From Lutibacter profundi (GTDB lineage Bacteria; Bacteroidota; Bacteroidia; Flavobacteriales; Flavobacteriaceae), in assembly GCF_001543325.1 (NCBI RefSeq), contig NZ_CP013355.1, positions 310,001 to 374,000 of the forward strand: a stretch of 64,000 nucleotides of DNA, read 5' to 3'. Under the pieces are notes generated by a model. That model was not told the DNA's origin and did not search any database. It worked only from the letters and a program-made list of their open reading frames with translations. This document shows positions 46,572-53,111 of this stretch, piece after piece. The position numbers and the translations under genes are program-made. How positions within the stretch are numbered: position 1 is the stretch's first letter; each line of letters begins with the position of its first letter.

Positions 46572-48341
46572 ATGCAATCTATCAGAAACATAGCAATTAT
46601 AGCCCACGTAGACCATGGGAAAACTACTTTGGTTGATAAAATTATTGATCAAGCTCATATATTAGATGAGCGTAAGGTTAGAACAGATTTATTATTAGAT
46701 AATAATGATTTGGAACGAGAACGTGGTATTACTATTCTATCTAAAAATGTTTCAATCATTTATAAAGGTGTAAAAATTAATATTATAGATACACCAGGTC
46801 ACGCAGATTTTGGAGGAGAAGTAGAGCGAGTATTAAAAATGGCTGACGGAGTATTATTATTAGTTGATGCATTTGAAGGCCCAATGCCTCAAACTCGTTT
46901 TGTTTTAGGTAAAGCATTAGAATTAGGATTAAAACCCATTGTTGTTATAAATAAAGTAGATAAACAGAACTGTACTCCAGATATTGTTCATGAAAAAGTA
47001 TTTGATTTAATGTTCGCTTTGGATGCAACAGAAGATCAATTAGAGTTTGATACTATTTATGGTTCTGCTAAACAGGGTTGGATGAGTACTGATTGGAAAA
47101 ATGAAACAGATAACATAGTTCCTTTATTAGATTCAATTTTAAAAAACATACCTGAAGCTCCATACTATGAAGGAACTCCTCAAATGCAAATTACATCGTT
47201 AGATTTCACATCTTTTGTTGGACGTATTGCTATTGGACGTGTTTTTAGAGGTGATTTGGTTGAAGGTAAAGATTATATGTTATGCAAATCTGATGGAAGT
47301 TTTAAAAAAGTTAGAATTAAGGAATTACATACTTTTGAAGGATTAGGTAAAGACAGGGCAACTAAAGTTAGAAGTGGAGATATTTGCGCTATAACTGGGA
47401 TTGAAGGATTTGAAATTGGAGATACTATTGCTGATTTAGAAAATCCAGAGGTGCTAAAAAGACTAAAAGTGGATGAACCTACAATGAGTATGTTGTTCAC
47501 AATTAACAACTCTCCTTTTTATGGTAAAGAAGGTAAATATGTAACTTCTAGACATTTAAGAGAAAGGTTGTACAAAGAGACTGAAAAAAATCTCGCTTTG
47601 AGAGTTGAAGATACAGACTATGAAGATAAGTTTAATGTTTTTGGTCGTGGAATTTTACATCTATCGGTTTTAATTGAAACAATGCGTAGAGAAGGCTATG
47701 AATTACAAGTGGGAAGACCTCAAGTAATTATGAAGGAAATAGATGGCGTTAAATGTGAACCTTATGAAACATTGGTTATTAATGTTCCTGAAGCTTTAGC
47801 TAGTAAAGCAATTAACTTAGTTACTATTAGAAAAGGTGATATGTTAGTTATGGAACCAAAAGGAGATATGCAACATTTAGAGTTTGATATTCCTTCGCGT
47901 GGTTTAATAGGCTTACGTAACAAAATATTGACAGCAACTCAAGGTGAAGCAATTATAAATCATAGGTTACGTGGATTCGACACTTATAAAGGAGAAATTT
48001 CAACTTCTAATAATGGAGCTTTAATCTCTGGAGATACTGGTAAAGCAACCGCTTATTCTATTGATAAATTAGGTGATAGAGGTATTTTCTTTATAGATAT
48101 TAATCAAGAAATTTACAAAGGACAAGTTGTTGGAGAAAATAATAGACAAGATGATATGTCTATTAATTTAACAAAAGGTAAAAAATTAACAAACGTTCGT
48201 AAATCAGGTACAGATACGGCTGTTAATATTGCTCCTAAAAAAGAATTTTCATTAGAAGAATGTATGGAATACATTAAAGATGATGAATATTTGGAAGTTA
48301 CGCCTTTGAGCTTACGTATGCGTAAAATTTCATACAGATAA
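46572..48341 (+). CDS. typA: ribosome-associated GTPase TypA/BipA
   Basis: 589 residues from the ATG at 46572; the frame also offers a TTG or ATG upstream at 46548, but that lies inside the promoter. Translation-factor GTPase motifs: AHVDHGKTTL (P-loop, 11-20), ERERGITI, DTPGHADFGGEVERV and NKVDK. The C-terminal BipA-specific part contains GRPQVIMKEIDGVKCEPYE, KGDMQHLEFDIPSRGLIGLR and NVRKSGTDTAVNIAPKK. It helps 50S assembly and growth under stress. Confidence 0.93.
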   Translation: MQSIRNIAIIAHVDHGKTTLVDKIIDQAHILDERKVRTDLLLDNNDLERERGITILSKNVSIIYKGVKINIIDTPGHADFGGEVERVLKMADGVLLLVDAFEGPMPQTRFVLGKALELGLKPIVVINKVDKQNCTPDIVHEKVFDLMFALDATEDQLEFDTIYGSAKQGWMSTDWKNETDNIVPLLDSILKNIPEAPYYEGTPQMQITSLDFTSFVGRIAIGRVFRGDLVEGKDYMLCKSDGSFKKVRIKELHTFEGLGKDRATKVRSGDICAITGIEGFEIGDTIADLENPEVLKRLKVDEPTMSMLFTINNSPFYGKEGKYVTSRHLRERLYKETEKNLALRVEDTDYEDKFNVFGRGILHLSVLIETMRREGYELQVGRPQVIMKEIDGVKCEPYETLVINVPEALASKAINLVTIRKGDMLVMEPKGDMQHLEFDIPSRGLIGLRNKILTATQGEAIINHRLRGFDTYKGEISTSNNGALISGDTGKATAYSIDKLGDRGIFFIDINQEIYKGQVVGENNRQDDMSINLTKGKKLTNVRKSGTDTAVNIAPKKEFSLEECMEYIKDDEYLEVTPLSLRMRKISYR

Positions 48342-48364
48342 ATTAAGTAACAATATAAAAAGTT

Positions 48365-48399
48365 AAAACGCTTCCATTATTTTGGAGGCGTTTTTTTAT
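48365..48399 (+). terminator. terminator after typA
   Basis: AAAACGCTTCCA pairs with TGGAGGCGTTTT (one G-T pair) and runs into T7. Confidence 0.85.
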
Positions 48400-48417
48400 A
48401 CAATAATATATAGTTTT

Positions 48418-48461
48418 GGTTGTAATAAATGTTACTATGTGTGGTAACTTTTATTACAACC
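48418..48461. promoter_or_regulatory. long inverted repeat upstream of the DUF2202 lipoprotein gene
   Basis: Arms GGTTGTAATAAATGTTAC (48418-48435) and GTAACTTTTATTACAACC (48444-48461) are complementary except for one base, with an 8-base spacer. Each arm also matches the porin operator motif. It lies about 70-110 bases before the ATG and upstream of a weak -7-like box (GACTTTTG) at 48490, so it is placed to bind an activator. The regulator is unknown. Confidence 0.65.
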
Positions 48462-48529
48462 TTTTAATTTTTTGGGAATGACTTTTGCTTTTCATTAAAA
48501 GTACAAAAGAAATGTAAAAAACTAAAAAA

Positions 48530-49135
48530 ATGAAAAAATTAACTTTATTGGTATTGGCATTAACAGCTTTAATAAGTTGTTCAGATGATGAGAATGATGT
48601 AATTACTGAATCAACAACTTTATCTCAGCTAGAAATAGATGACTTGTTATTTTTAAGAGAAGAAGAAAAATTAGCAAGAGACGTTTATCTATTTTCATAC
48701 GACAAGTATGGAGAAACTATATTTAATAGTATAGCTCAGAGCGAACAACAACATATGAATAGTGTGTTAACATTATTAAATACCTATGGAATTGCTGATC
48801 CTGCATCTTCTGAAAGAGGTGTTTTTACAAACCAAGCTTTACAAAGTTTATATGCTGATCTTACTAATCAATCAAATATATCATTTTTAGAAGCTTTAAA
48901 AGTAGGTGCAACAATTGAAGATTTAGATCTTAATGATATACATGAAGATGAATCTAACACAACAAAAGAAGCTATTTTAGATGTGTATGAAAAATTGAGT
49001 TGTGGTTCTAGAAATCATTTAAGAAGTTACATAAATCAACTTGTTTTAAATGGAGAAAACTATGTTCCACAATTTATTTCATTAGCTGAGTTTACAGAGG
49101 TAATTAATAGTGAAAGTGAAAGATGTGGTTATTAA
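48530..49135 (+). CDS. DUF2202 ferritin-like surface lipoprotein
   Basis: 201 residues. Lipobox LTALISC (Cys17) followed by SDDE, an acidic surface-export signal for Bacteroidota lipoproteins. The mature part is a four-helix ferritin-like DUF2202 domain: LLFLREEEKLARDVYLFSY (first Glu pair), IFNSIAQSEQQHMNSVLTLL (E..H motif), ALKVGATIEDLDLNDI and KLSCGSRNHLRSYINQL. The Glu/His positions suggest a di-metal site; the role is unproven. Next to a cytochrome c gene in the same direction. Confidence 0.82.
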   Translation: MKKLTLLVLALTALISCSDDENDVITESTTLSQLEIDDLLFLREEEKLARDVYLFSYDKYGETIFNSIAQSEQQHMNSVLTLLNTYGIADPASSERGVFTNQALQSLYADLTNQSNISFLEALKVGATIEDLDLNDIHEDESNTTKEAILDVYEKLSCGSRNHLRSYINQLVLNGENYVPQFISLAEFTEVINSESERCGY

Positions 49136-49170
49136 ATAAATGTATATTTGTATCAATTAAATAAAAATAT

Positions 49171-49662
49171 ATGAAAATAAATAATTTGGCAGTATTAATG
49201 CTTACATCAATAGCTTTATTAAGCTGTAACACAACAAAAAAAGAGGAGAAAAAGTTAGAAAATAAAGTTATTTCCAAAGAAATAACAGAAGGATACACTT
49301 TATTAAAAAATAATTGCTATGCTTGTCACTCTGTAATTAGTAAATCTCATGATGAAATTATAGCTCCTCCAATGGTAGCTGTTAAAAGAAGATATAAAAT
49401 GGCATATAATTCAAAAGAAGATTTTGTTAAAGCAATGGTGTCTTGGGCAATTGATCCTAAAGAAGAAAAGGCTTTAATGCGGGGTGCTGTTAGTCAATTT
49501 AAAGTAATGCCTAAGCAATTATTTAAAAAAGAGGATTTAACAAAAATAGCTGAGTATATTTACGATAATGAAATTGAACAACCAGCCTGGTTTGAAAGTC
49601 ATTTTAAAACTATGCACCCTAATGGTATGGGAAGTAAAAAAGGAATGAGAATGAATAATTAA
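49171..49662 (+). CDS. cytochrome c lipoprotein
   Basis: 163 residues. Lipobox ALLSC (Cys19) followed by NTTKK, with no acidic signal, so it should be periplasmic. A single c-type heme site CYACH (Cys49, Cys52, His53); a Met in FKVMPKQLF or further on is the likely sixth ligand. It has class I cytochrome c size, with an unusual His/Met-rich tail (HPNGMGSKKGMRMNN). It starts 35 bases after the DUF2202 gene, and the two may share a transcript and role in periplasmic electron transfer. Confidence 0.82.
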   Translation: MKINNLAVLMLTSIALLSCNTTKKEEKKLENKVISKEITEGYTLLKNNCYACHSVISKSHDEIIAPPMVAVKRRYKMAYNSKEDFVKAMVSWAIDPKEEKALMRGAVSQFKVMPKQLFKKEDLTKIAEYIYDNEIEQPAWFESHFKTMHPNGMGSKKGMRMNN

Positions 49663-49687
49663 TTTACATTTTCAAAAATTTTAGAAT

Positions 49688-49722
49688 AAAAAAGGTCTGA
49701 ATTTAAATTTTGACCTTTTTCT
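49688..49722 (+). terminator. terminator after the cytochrome c gene
   Basis: AAAAAGGTC pairs perfectly with GACCTTTTT around a T/A-rich loop; it can act in both directions between two converging genes. Confidence 0.75.
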
Positions 49723-49745
49723 ATTTACATTATATCATAAAATAT

Positions 49746-50141
49746 TTAGTGATGGTGGTGATGATTTCCATCACAGTTACATCCAGACTTGTCATGTGAA
49801 ATAGGGGACACAGCTTCTAATGTGCCATTAATTAATTTATGAATAGCCTTATCTGGATCTGTTTCTTCAATTTTATAACAAGCTACATTATGATTTGCTA
49901 GTTTTTGAATAGCTCCATTTCCAATACCTCTTGTTAGTAATATATCAACATCAAAAAGAACACTACCTTTAGTATTGCCATGAAAAACATTGTGTAAAGA
50001 CTCTTCTTTAGGTAGTTTTAGTAATTTTTTATGTTCTATAATATTATTATTAATTGTGTAGATCAAAAAATTTGTACACCTTCCAGCGTGTTCAAAAACT
50101 GTTTTTCTATTTTGTGCAGTAACAGCTACAATTGTTTTCAT
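49746..50141 (-). CDS. NifX/NifB-type dinitrogenase cofactor-family protein with His-rich tail
   Basis: 131 residues from the ATG at 50141 (the frame continues to 50192 but the family begins with this MKTIVAV). A single Nitro_FeMo-Co domain with FEHAGRCTNFLIYTI, FDVDILLTRGIGNGAIQKL and CYKIEETDPDKAIHKLINGT. The tail GCNCDGNHHHHH adds Cys and five His, a likely metal-binding end. No nif genes are present, so nitrogen fixation is not implied; stand-alone members are thought to handle iron-sulfur or molybdenum cofactors. Followed by the cytochrome gene's terminator. Confidence 0.8.
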   Translation of the reverse strand: MKTIVAVTAQNRKTVFEHAGRCTNFLIYTINNNIIEHKKLLKLPKEESLHNVFHGNTKGSVLFDVDILLTRGIGNGAIQKLANHNVACYKIEETDPDKAIHKLINGTLEAVSPISHDKSGCNCDGNHHHHH

Positions 50142-50540
50142 TTCTAATAATTTTAGTACAAATCTAGTTTTAATACTTAAATTAATTTGCAACCAAAGTT
50201 ACTGCAAAATGAATTGTCAGATACTAAAAATCTGATATCAAATGTGCTATTTTAAATGAATAGATTGATACTTATTAACAATTTAAGATTTTATTTTTTT
50301 AAAAGCGTTATTTTTTTATTCTCATTAAAATTAATACAGTCATATCTAATTTTTTGAATAAAAACAAATTTAAAAATTACTGTAACCCTTTGAAAATAAG
50401 GGTGTATGTAAATTAAATATTGAAATAACAATATTCAATTATATTTTATTTTACGTAAATAACACCTATATAAATGGTTAAAAGTTGAAATTAATTCAAA
50501 GTTTTTAACAAAAAAATTTGTTTGTTTTAATAATTGTATA

Positions 50541-50548
50541 TACATTTG
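50541..50548 (+). promoter_or_regulatory. -7 promoter box (TACATTTG) for the MarR gene
   Basis: Fits TAnnTTTG; a TTTG at 50521-50524 lies 16 bases upstream as a possible -33 element. Confidence 0.5.
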
Positions 50549-50578
50549 ACGTATATACGATAGTAGTATAGATAATTG

Positions 50579-50591
50579 TTGTCCCCCACAA
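50579..50591 (+). repeat. GTTGTCCCCCACAAG hairpin directly before the MarR start
   Basis: TTGT and ACAA pair around CCCCC, one base before the TTG start codon. It carries the same core as the repeats at 52291, 52349 and 52449, so it is listed as a family member and as a possible translational control element. Confidence 0.45.
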
Positions 50592-50592
50592 G

Positions 50593-51039
50593 TTGAATAA
50601 AAATGATAAAAAGGATGAGTTAAACTTACCTGAATTTACAATTGAAAATATATTGCAAACAGGTAACTGGATGAATGAAAATTTTTCAGATCATTTAAAA
50701 CAATACGCTTTATCGATTCAACAATACAAAGTTTTACGTTCTTTAAAAGATTTAAATGGAAAACCTACCGACCTTTTAACTTTGCAGTCTCAAATGGTTA
50801 GTAAAAATAGCAATACTACACGTTTGGTTGAAAAATTAAGATTAAAAGGGTTAATCACAAGGCTGCAAAATGAAGAGAATAGGAGGAAAGTAGATATTAA
50901 TATTACTGAGCTAGGTTTAAATTTATTAGATGAAATAGCTCCAGCTCAATTAAAATTTGAAAAGAGCATTGTAGGTAATTTGTCAAAAAAAGAAATTTTA
51001 AGTCTTAATACATTATTAGAAAAAATTAGGAATAAATAA
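50593..51039 (+). CDS. MarR-family transcriptional regulator
   Basis: 148 residues. Winged-helix blocks: YALSIQQYKVLRSLKDL, DLLTLQSQMVSKNSNTTRLV (recognition helix region), LRLKGLITRLQNEENRRK (wing with conserved Asn-Arg-Arg) and DINITELGLNLLDEI. Start is TTG; the nearby ATG is in another frame. Its ligand and targets are unknown. The neighbouring sequence is rich in repeats and lacks an obvious regulated operon, so it may control itself or a distant gene. Confidence 0.82.
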   Translation: MNKNDKKDELNLPEFTIENILQTGNWMNENFSDHLKQYALSIQQYKVLRSLKDLNGKPTDLLTLQSQMVSKNSNTTRLVEKLRLKGLITRLQNEENRRKVDINITELGLNLLDEIAPAQLKFEKSIVGNLSKKEILSLNTLLEKIRNK

Positions 51040-51172
51040 ATCAACCCAAGATAAAAGGTTATTTTTTAATTCAAATATTTAACCCCTAAATATTTTGTTT
51101 GAAAATAGCTTACAATTAGAATAGTAAGAATGAATAATTAGTAAGAGATTATGAAAAAGTAAATCAACCCTT

Positions 51173-51272
51173 AGAGGTAGTCACACTGTAGTCACATACT
51201 TATAAAGCAGTCCGAAAAGTGCTTTAATAATGTTAGATGGTTAGTAAGAACTTTGTTTCTACCTCTTTTTTT
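51173..51272 (+). ncRNA. possible structured RNA ending in a terminator-like stem
   Basis: AGAGGTAG (51173-51180) pairs perfectly with CTACCTCT (51259-51266), which is followed by T7. Inside are a 9-base direct repeat (GTAGTCACA twice, 51178-51197), a hairpin AAAGCA-TGCTTT (51204-51225) and the block GGTTAGTAAGAA shared with the repeat at 51500. There is no ORF across it. It could be a small RNA or an attenuator between marR and the lipoprotein gene. Purely sequence-based; expression unknown. Confidence 0.4.
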
Positions 51273-51329
51273 AAAATTAAATTAGTATAAAAAGAATAGA
51301 TTAACCCAAACGAGCCAAAACCCCAATTT

Positions 51330-51545
51330 ATGATACCAATTGTTATCACTATCACCATGGCTATTATGTTCTATAATAGCAAGTTTCAAAATAGAAAGAA
51401 CATTTCTAAACGTTTGAAACATTTATATGCAATAATTTTAGCTGATTTAAGCAATTTTTCAAGTGAAAAATTAGCTGAACCTATGTGCATAGTTAAAAGC
51501 AGTCGCAGCATAATTATCAAACCACACCATTCCCACAACGGTTAG
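51330..51545 (+). other. hairpin-dense segment covering a doubtful 71-codon ORF
   Basis: An ATG-started frame of 71 codons exists (MIPIVITITMAIMFYN then basic residues), but it has no recognisable domain. The DNA is packed with perfect hairpins: GCTATTAT-ATAATAGC (51360-51380), GTTTCAAA with nested TAGAAA-TTTCTA and TTTGAAAC (51383-51420), and AATTTTTC-GAAAAATT (51453-51472). The frame ends inside the repeat at 51500. A structured RNA is at least as likely as a protein gene. Confidence 0.4.
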
Positions 51546-51568
51546 TAAGAAGGTAATAGTTGCGACTG
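51500..51568 (+). repeat. hairpin repeat copy 1 (CAGTCGCA ... TGCGACTG)
   Basis: Outer arms CAGTCGCA and TGCGACTG are perfectly complementary; the centre contains TTCCCACAACGGTTAGTAAG. Copies 2 (52316-52397) and 3 (52422-52501) have related ends (ACAGTTGCA/CAACTGT; ACAGCCGCA/ACGACTGT), the same spacing of about 70-80 bases and a related centre. Confidence 0.55.
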
Positions 51569-51605
51569 TATTTTAAATGTATAACCCCTAAAACCCCAAA
51601 CTAGC

Positions 51606-52103
51606 ATGAAAACAATTCATTTTAAACTAGTATTAATTATTATAATTAGTAGTACTGTACTAGCCTCGTGTGCTAAAGAAGATGATGGTATTTATTTTAA
51701 TGAAGTAAATGAAATTAAGGTTTCTTATTCAAAGATAGAGTTAGAAATACTAGACTTAGTAAATAAACACAGAAATTCAATAGGATTAGAGTCTTTAAAT
51801 AAACTTGATGTAATTTCATCTGTAGCACGAAGCCACACATCTTATATGGTTGAAACTGGAAATGTTAATCATTTTAACTTTTCAAAAAGGCAAGAAAATT
51901 TGGTAGTTAATGCAAATGCAAAAACCGTTGGCGAGAATGTAGCATATGGATTTAATTCATCACAAGGTGTTGTAGAAGCATGGTTAAAAAGTGAAAGCCA
52001 TAGAGCTTTAATAGAGAGTGATAGTTATACTCACTTTGGAATTTCTACAGAAAAAAATGCAGATGGAAGAAATTATTTTACACAAATGTTTATAAAACGT
52101 TAA
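51606..52103 (+). CDS. CAP-domain (SCP/PR-1-like) lipoprotein
   Basis: 165 residues. Lipobox VLASC (Cys22) followed by AKEDD, an acidic signal for surface display. The CAP domain has ILDLVNKHRNSIGLESL, ARSHTSYMVETGNVNHFNF (His and the NHxxF block), VGENVAYGF (CAP motif), VVEAWLKSESHRALI and HFGISTEKNADGRNYFTQMF. These cysteine-rich-secretory-protein/PR-1 folds bind lipids or act in interactions; some have been suggested to be proteases. Function here unknown. Sits between hairpin repeats and may be accessory. Confidence 0.82.
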   Translation: MKTIHFKLVLIIIISSTVLASCAKEDDGIYFNEVNEIKVSYSKIELEILDLVNKHRNSIGLESLNKLDVISSVARSHTSYMVETGNVNHFNFSKRQENLVVNANAKTVGENVAYGFNSSQGVVEAWLKSESHRALIESDSYTHFGISTEKNADGRNYFTQMFIKR

Positions 52104-52119
52104 TTAAAAAATATAAATC

Positions 52120-52278
52120 ATGATTTTAATTGAAAATACACCTATAAGAATTAAAAAATCAAATTTGTATATAAAATCAAAGAGTAAAATATACATAAAT
52201 ACATTAGTTCCATACTTTGAGTTTAAAAATAAAATTGGAAGAATTATTAAGGCTAAAAATAATTGTATCTGCTTATAA
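52120..52278 (+). CDS. small lysine-rich ORF (52 residues), low support
   Basis: Starts 17 bases after the CAP gene stop, same direction, coding for MILIENTPIRIKKSNLYIKS and on to NCICL. It is basic and has no recognised domain. The opposite strand also has an open frame here but it begins inside a hairpin repeat and looks like a shadow. Listed because of the close spacing only. Confidence 0.25.
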   Translation: MILIENTPIRIKKSNLYIKSKSKIYINTLVPYFEFKNKIGRIIKAKNNCICL

Positions 52279-52286
52279 AGTAGAGA

Positions 52287-52325
52287 AACTGTTGTCCCCA
52301 TTATAGTTACAATAAAAAAACAGTT
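52287..52325 (+). repeat. hairpin repeat, partial copy (AACTGTTGTCCCC)
   Basis: AACTG and TTGT pair with ACAA and CAGTT with a bulge, around GTTGTCCCCATTATAG. Its right arm is the left arm of copy 2, so the two hairpins are mutually exclusive. Confidence 0.45.
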
Positions 52326-52397
52326 GCAAAAAATCTTTTTGTAATTGTCGTCCCCACAACGGTAGTGTAATAAGATTCTTTATTTACAACTGTTTTT
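52316..52397 (+). repeat. hairpin repeat copy 2 (AAAAACAGTTG ... CAACTGTTTTT)
   Basis: An 82-base hairpin: 11 perfect outer pairs (52316-52326 with 52387-52397), then 10 inner positions with one mismatch (52328-52337 with 52372-52381). The 34-base loop holds GTCGTCCCCACAACGG. It ends in T5 and could also stop transcription. Confidence 0.6.
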
Positions 52398-52421
52398 ATG
52401 TAACACAAGTATATTAATTAA

Positions 52422-52501
52422 AACAGCCGCAATATTTTGAAAAAAACTGTCGTCCCCACGATAATTTTTTAAACTCAATCAATCACGACTGTAAGTTTTT
52501 T
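52422..52501 (+). repeat. hairpin repeat copy 3 (AACAGCCGCA ... CGACTGTAAG)
   Basis: Contains a strong stem: AAAAAACT then GTCGT (52441-52453) pair with ACGAC and AGTTTTTT (52485-52489 and 52494-52501) with a 4-base bulge. The core reads GTCGTCCCCACG. Ends in a T run. Confidence 0.55.
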
Positions 52502-52689
52502 AGCCGTATTATTACAAACATGGTTAAAAAACAAAACATTCTTGAACTTTTTAGGTTTCGTAAATGTAAAATATAACATTCATAAATCCAACTATTTTTA
52601 ATTGTAAATATTTAAACATTTCAACAACTTATTAAAGAAATATTCTTTAAATAGTAATTAGTTTATATTTAATTGTTAATATTGTTTTG
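52502..52689. other. AT-rich spacer before the thioesterase gene
   Basis: No ORF, promoter box or repeat recognised; together with the ORF and repeats listed above it fills the 586 bases between the CAP and thioesterase genes. Confidence 0.5.
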
Positions 52690-53085
52690 ATGCATAAAAA
52701 AATATTCTCTTTCCAATTAACTATAACTAAAGATGTAATAGATGTTTTAAACCATGTAAACAATGTTTATTATTTGCAATGGGTACAAAATGCTGCTCAA
52801 AAGCATTGGGATTTGTTAAGCACCTCAGATTTAAATAATAAGTATGTTTGGATTGTTTTAAGGCATGAGATTGACTATTTATATGCTGTAAAGTTAAATG
52901 ATGAGATAACAATAAATACTTGGATAGAAAATATTTACGGTGTTAAATCTGAACGTATTGTTGAAATTAAAAAAGGAAATAAACTTGTTGCCAAAGCAAA
53001 AACTACTTGGTGTTTATTAGATAAAAAAACTATGAAACCTATTCGAATTCCTTCAGAAATAATAAAACTATTTAAAGCTGTTTAA
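52690..53085 (+). CDS. hotdog-fold acyl-CoA thioesterase (4HBT-like)
   Basis: 131 residues from the ATG at 52690 (a TTG directly before it is less likely). The 4-hydroxybenzoyl-CoA thioesterase pattern is clear: DVLNHVNNVYYLQWVQNAA with the catalytic-type Asp at the start and HVNN, then VLRHEIDYLYAVKLNDEI and TWCLLDKKTMKPIRIP. It cleaves acyl-CoA or acyl-ACP; chain preference cannot be read. Single gene, convergent with the glycosyltransferase. Confidence 0.83.
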   Translation: MHKKIFSFQLTITKDVIDVLNHVNNVYYLQWVQNAAQKHWDLLSTSDLNNKYVWIVLRHEIDYLYAVKLNDEITINTWIENIYGVKSERIVEIKKGNKLVAKAKTTWCLLDKKTMKPIRIPSEIIKLFKAV

Positions 53086-53111
53086 GTATAACTTTATATT
53101 AAAAAAATCTT

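Larger units (their letters stand above)
50142..50592. other. 451-base divergent intergenic region upstream of the MarR gene
   Basis: Holds the marR promoter box at 50541, an inverted repeat AATATTG-6-CAATATT at 50416-50435 that could be a MarR-type operator, and a TTGT-CCCCC-ACAA hairpin right before the start codon. No other gene seen. Confidence 0.5.

Noticed and set aside
49746-50141. Nitrogen-fixation locus
   Set aside because: Only a single NifX/NifB-C-terminal-type domain is present; none of the nitrogenase genes are here.
52104-52301. 65-codon hydrophobic ORF on the minus strand
   Set aside because: It starts inside a hairpin repeat, has no recognisable domain, and its hydrophobicity follows from AT-rich composition read in this frame.
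50579-52501. Integron gene-cassette array with attC sites
   Set aside because: The hairpins have attC-like size and spacing between small ORFs in one direction, but the RYYYAAC/GTTRRRY core pair is not conserved at their ends, the centre rather than the ends is the most conserved part, and no integrase gene is in the window.
50579-52501. CRISPR array or retron
   Set aside because: Repeat spacing is irregular, copies are not near-identical, and neither cas genes nor a reverse transcriptase is present.
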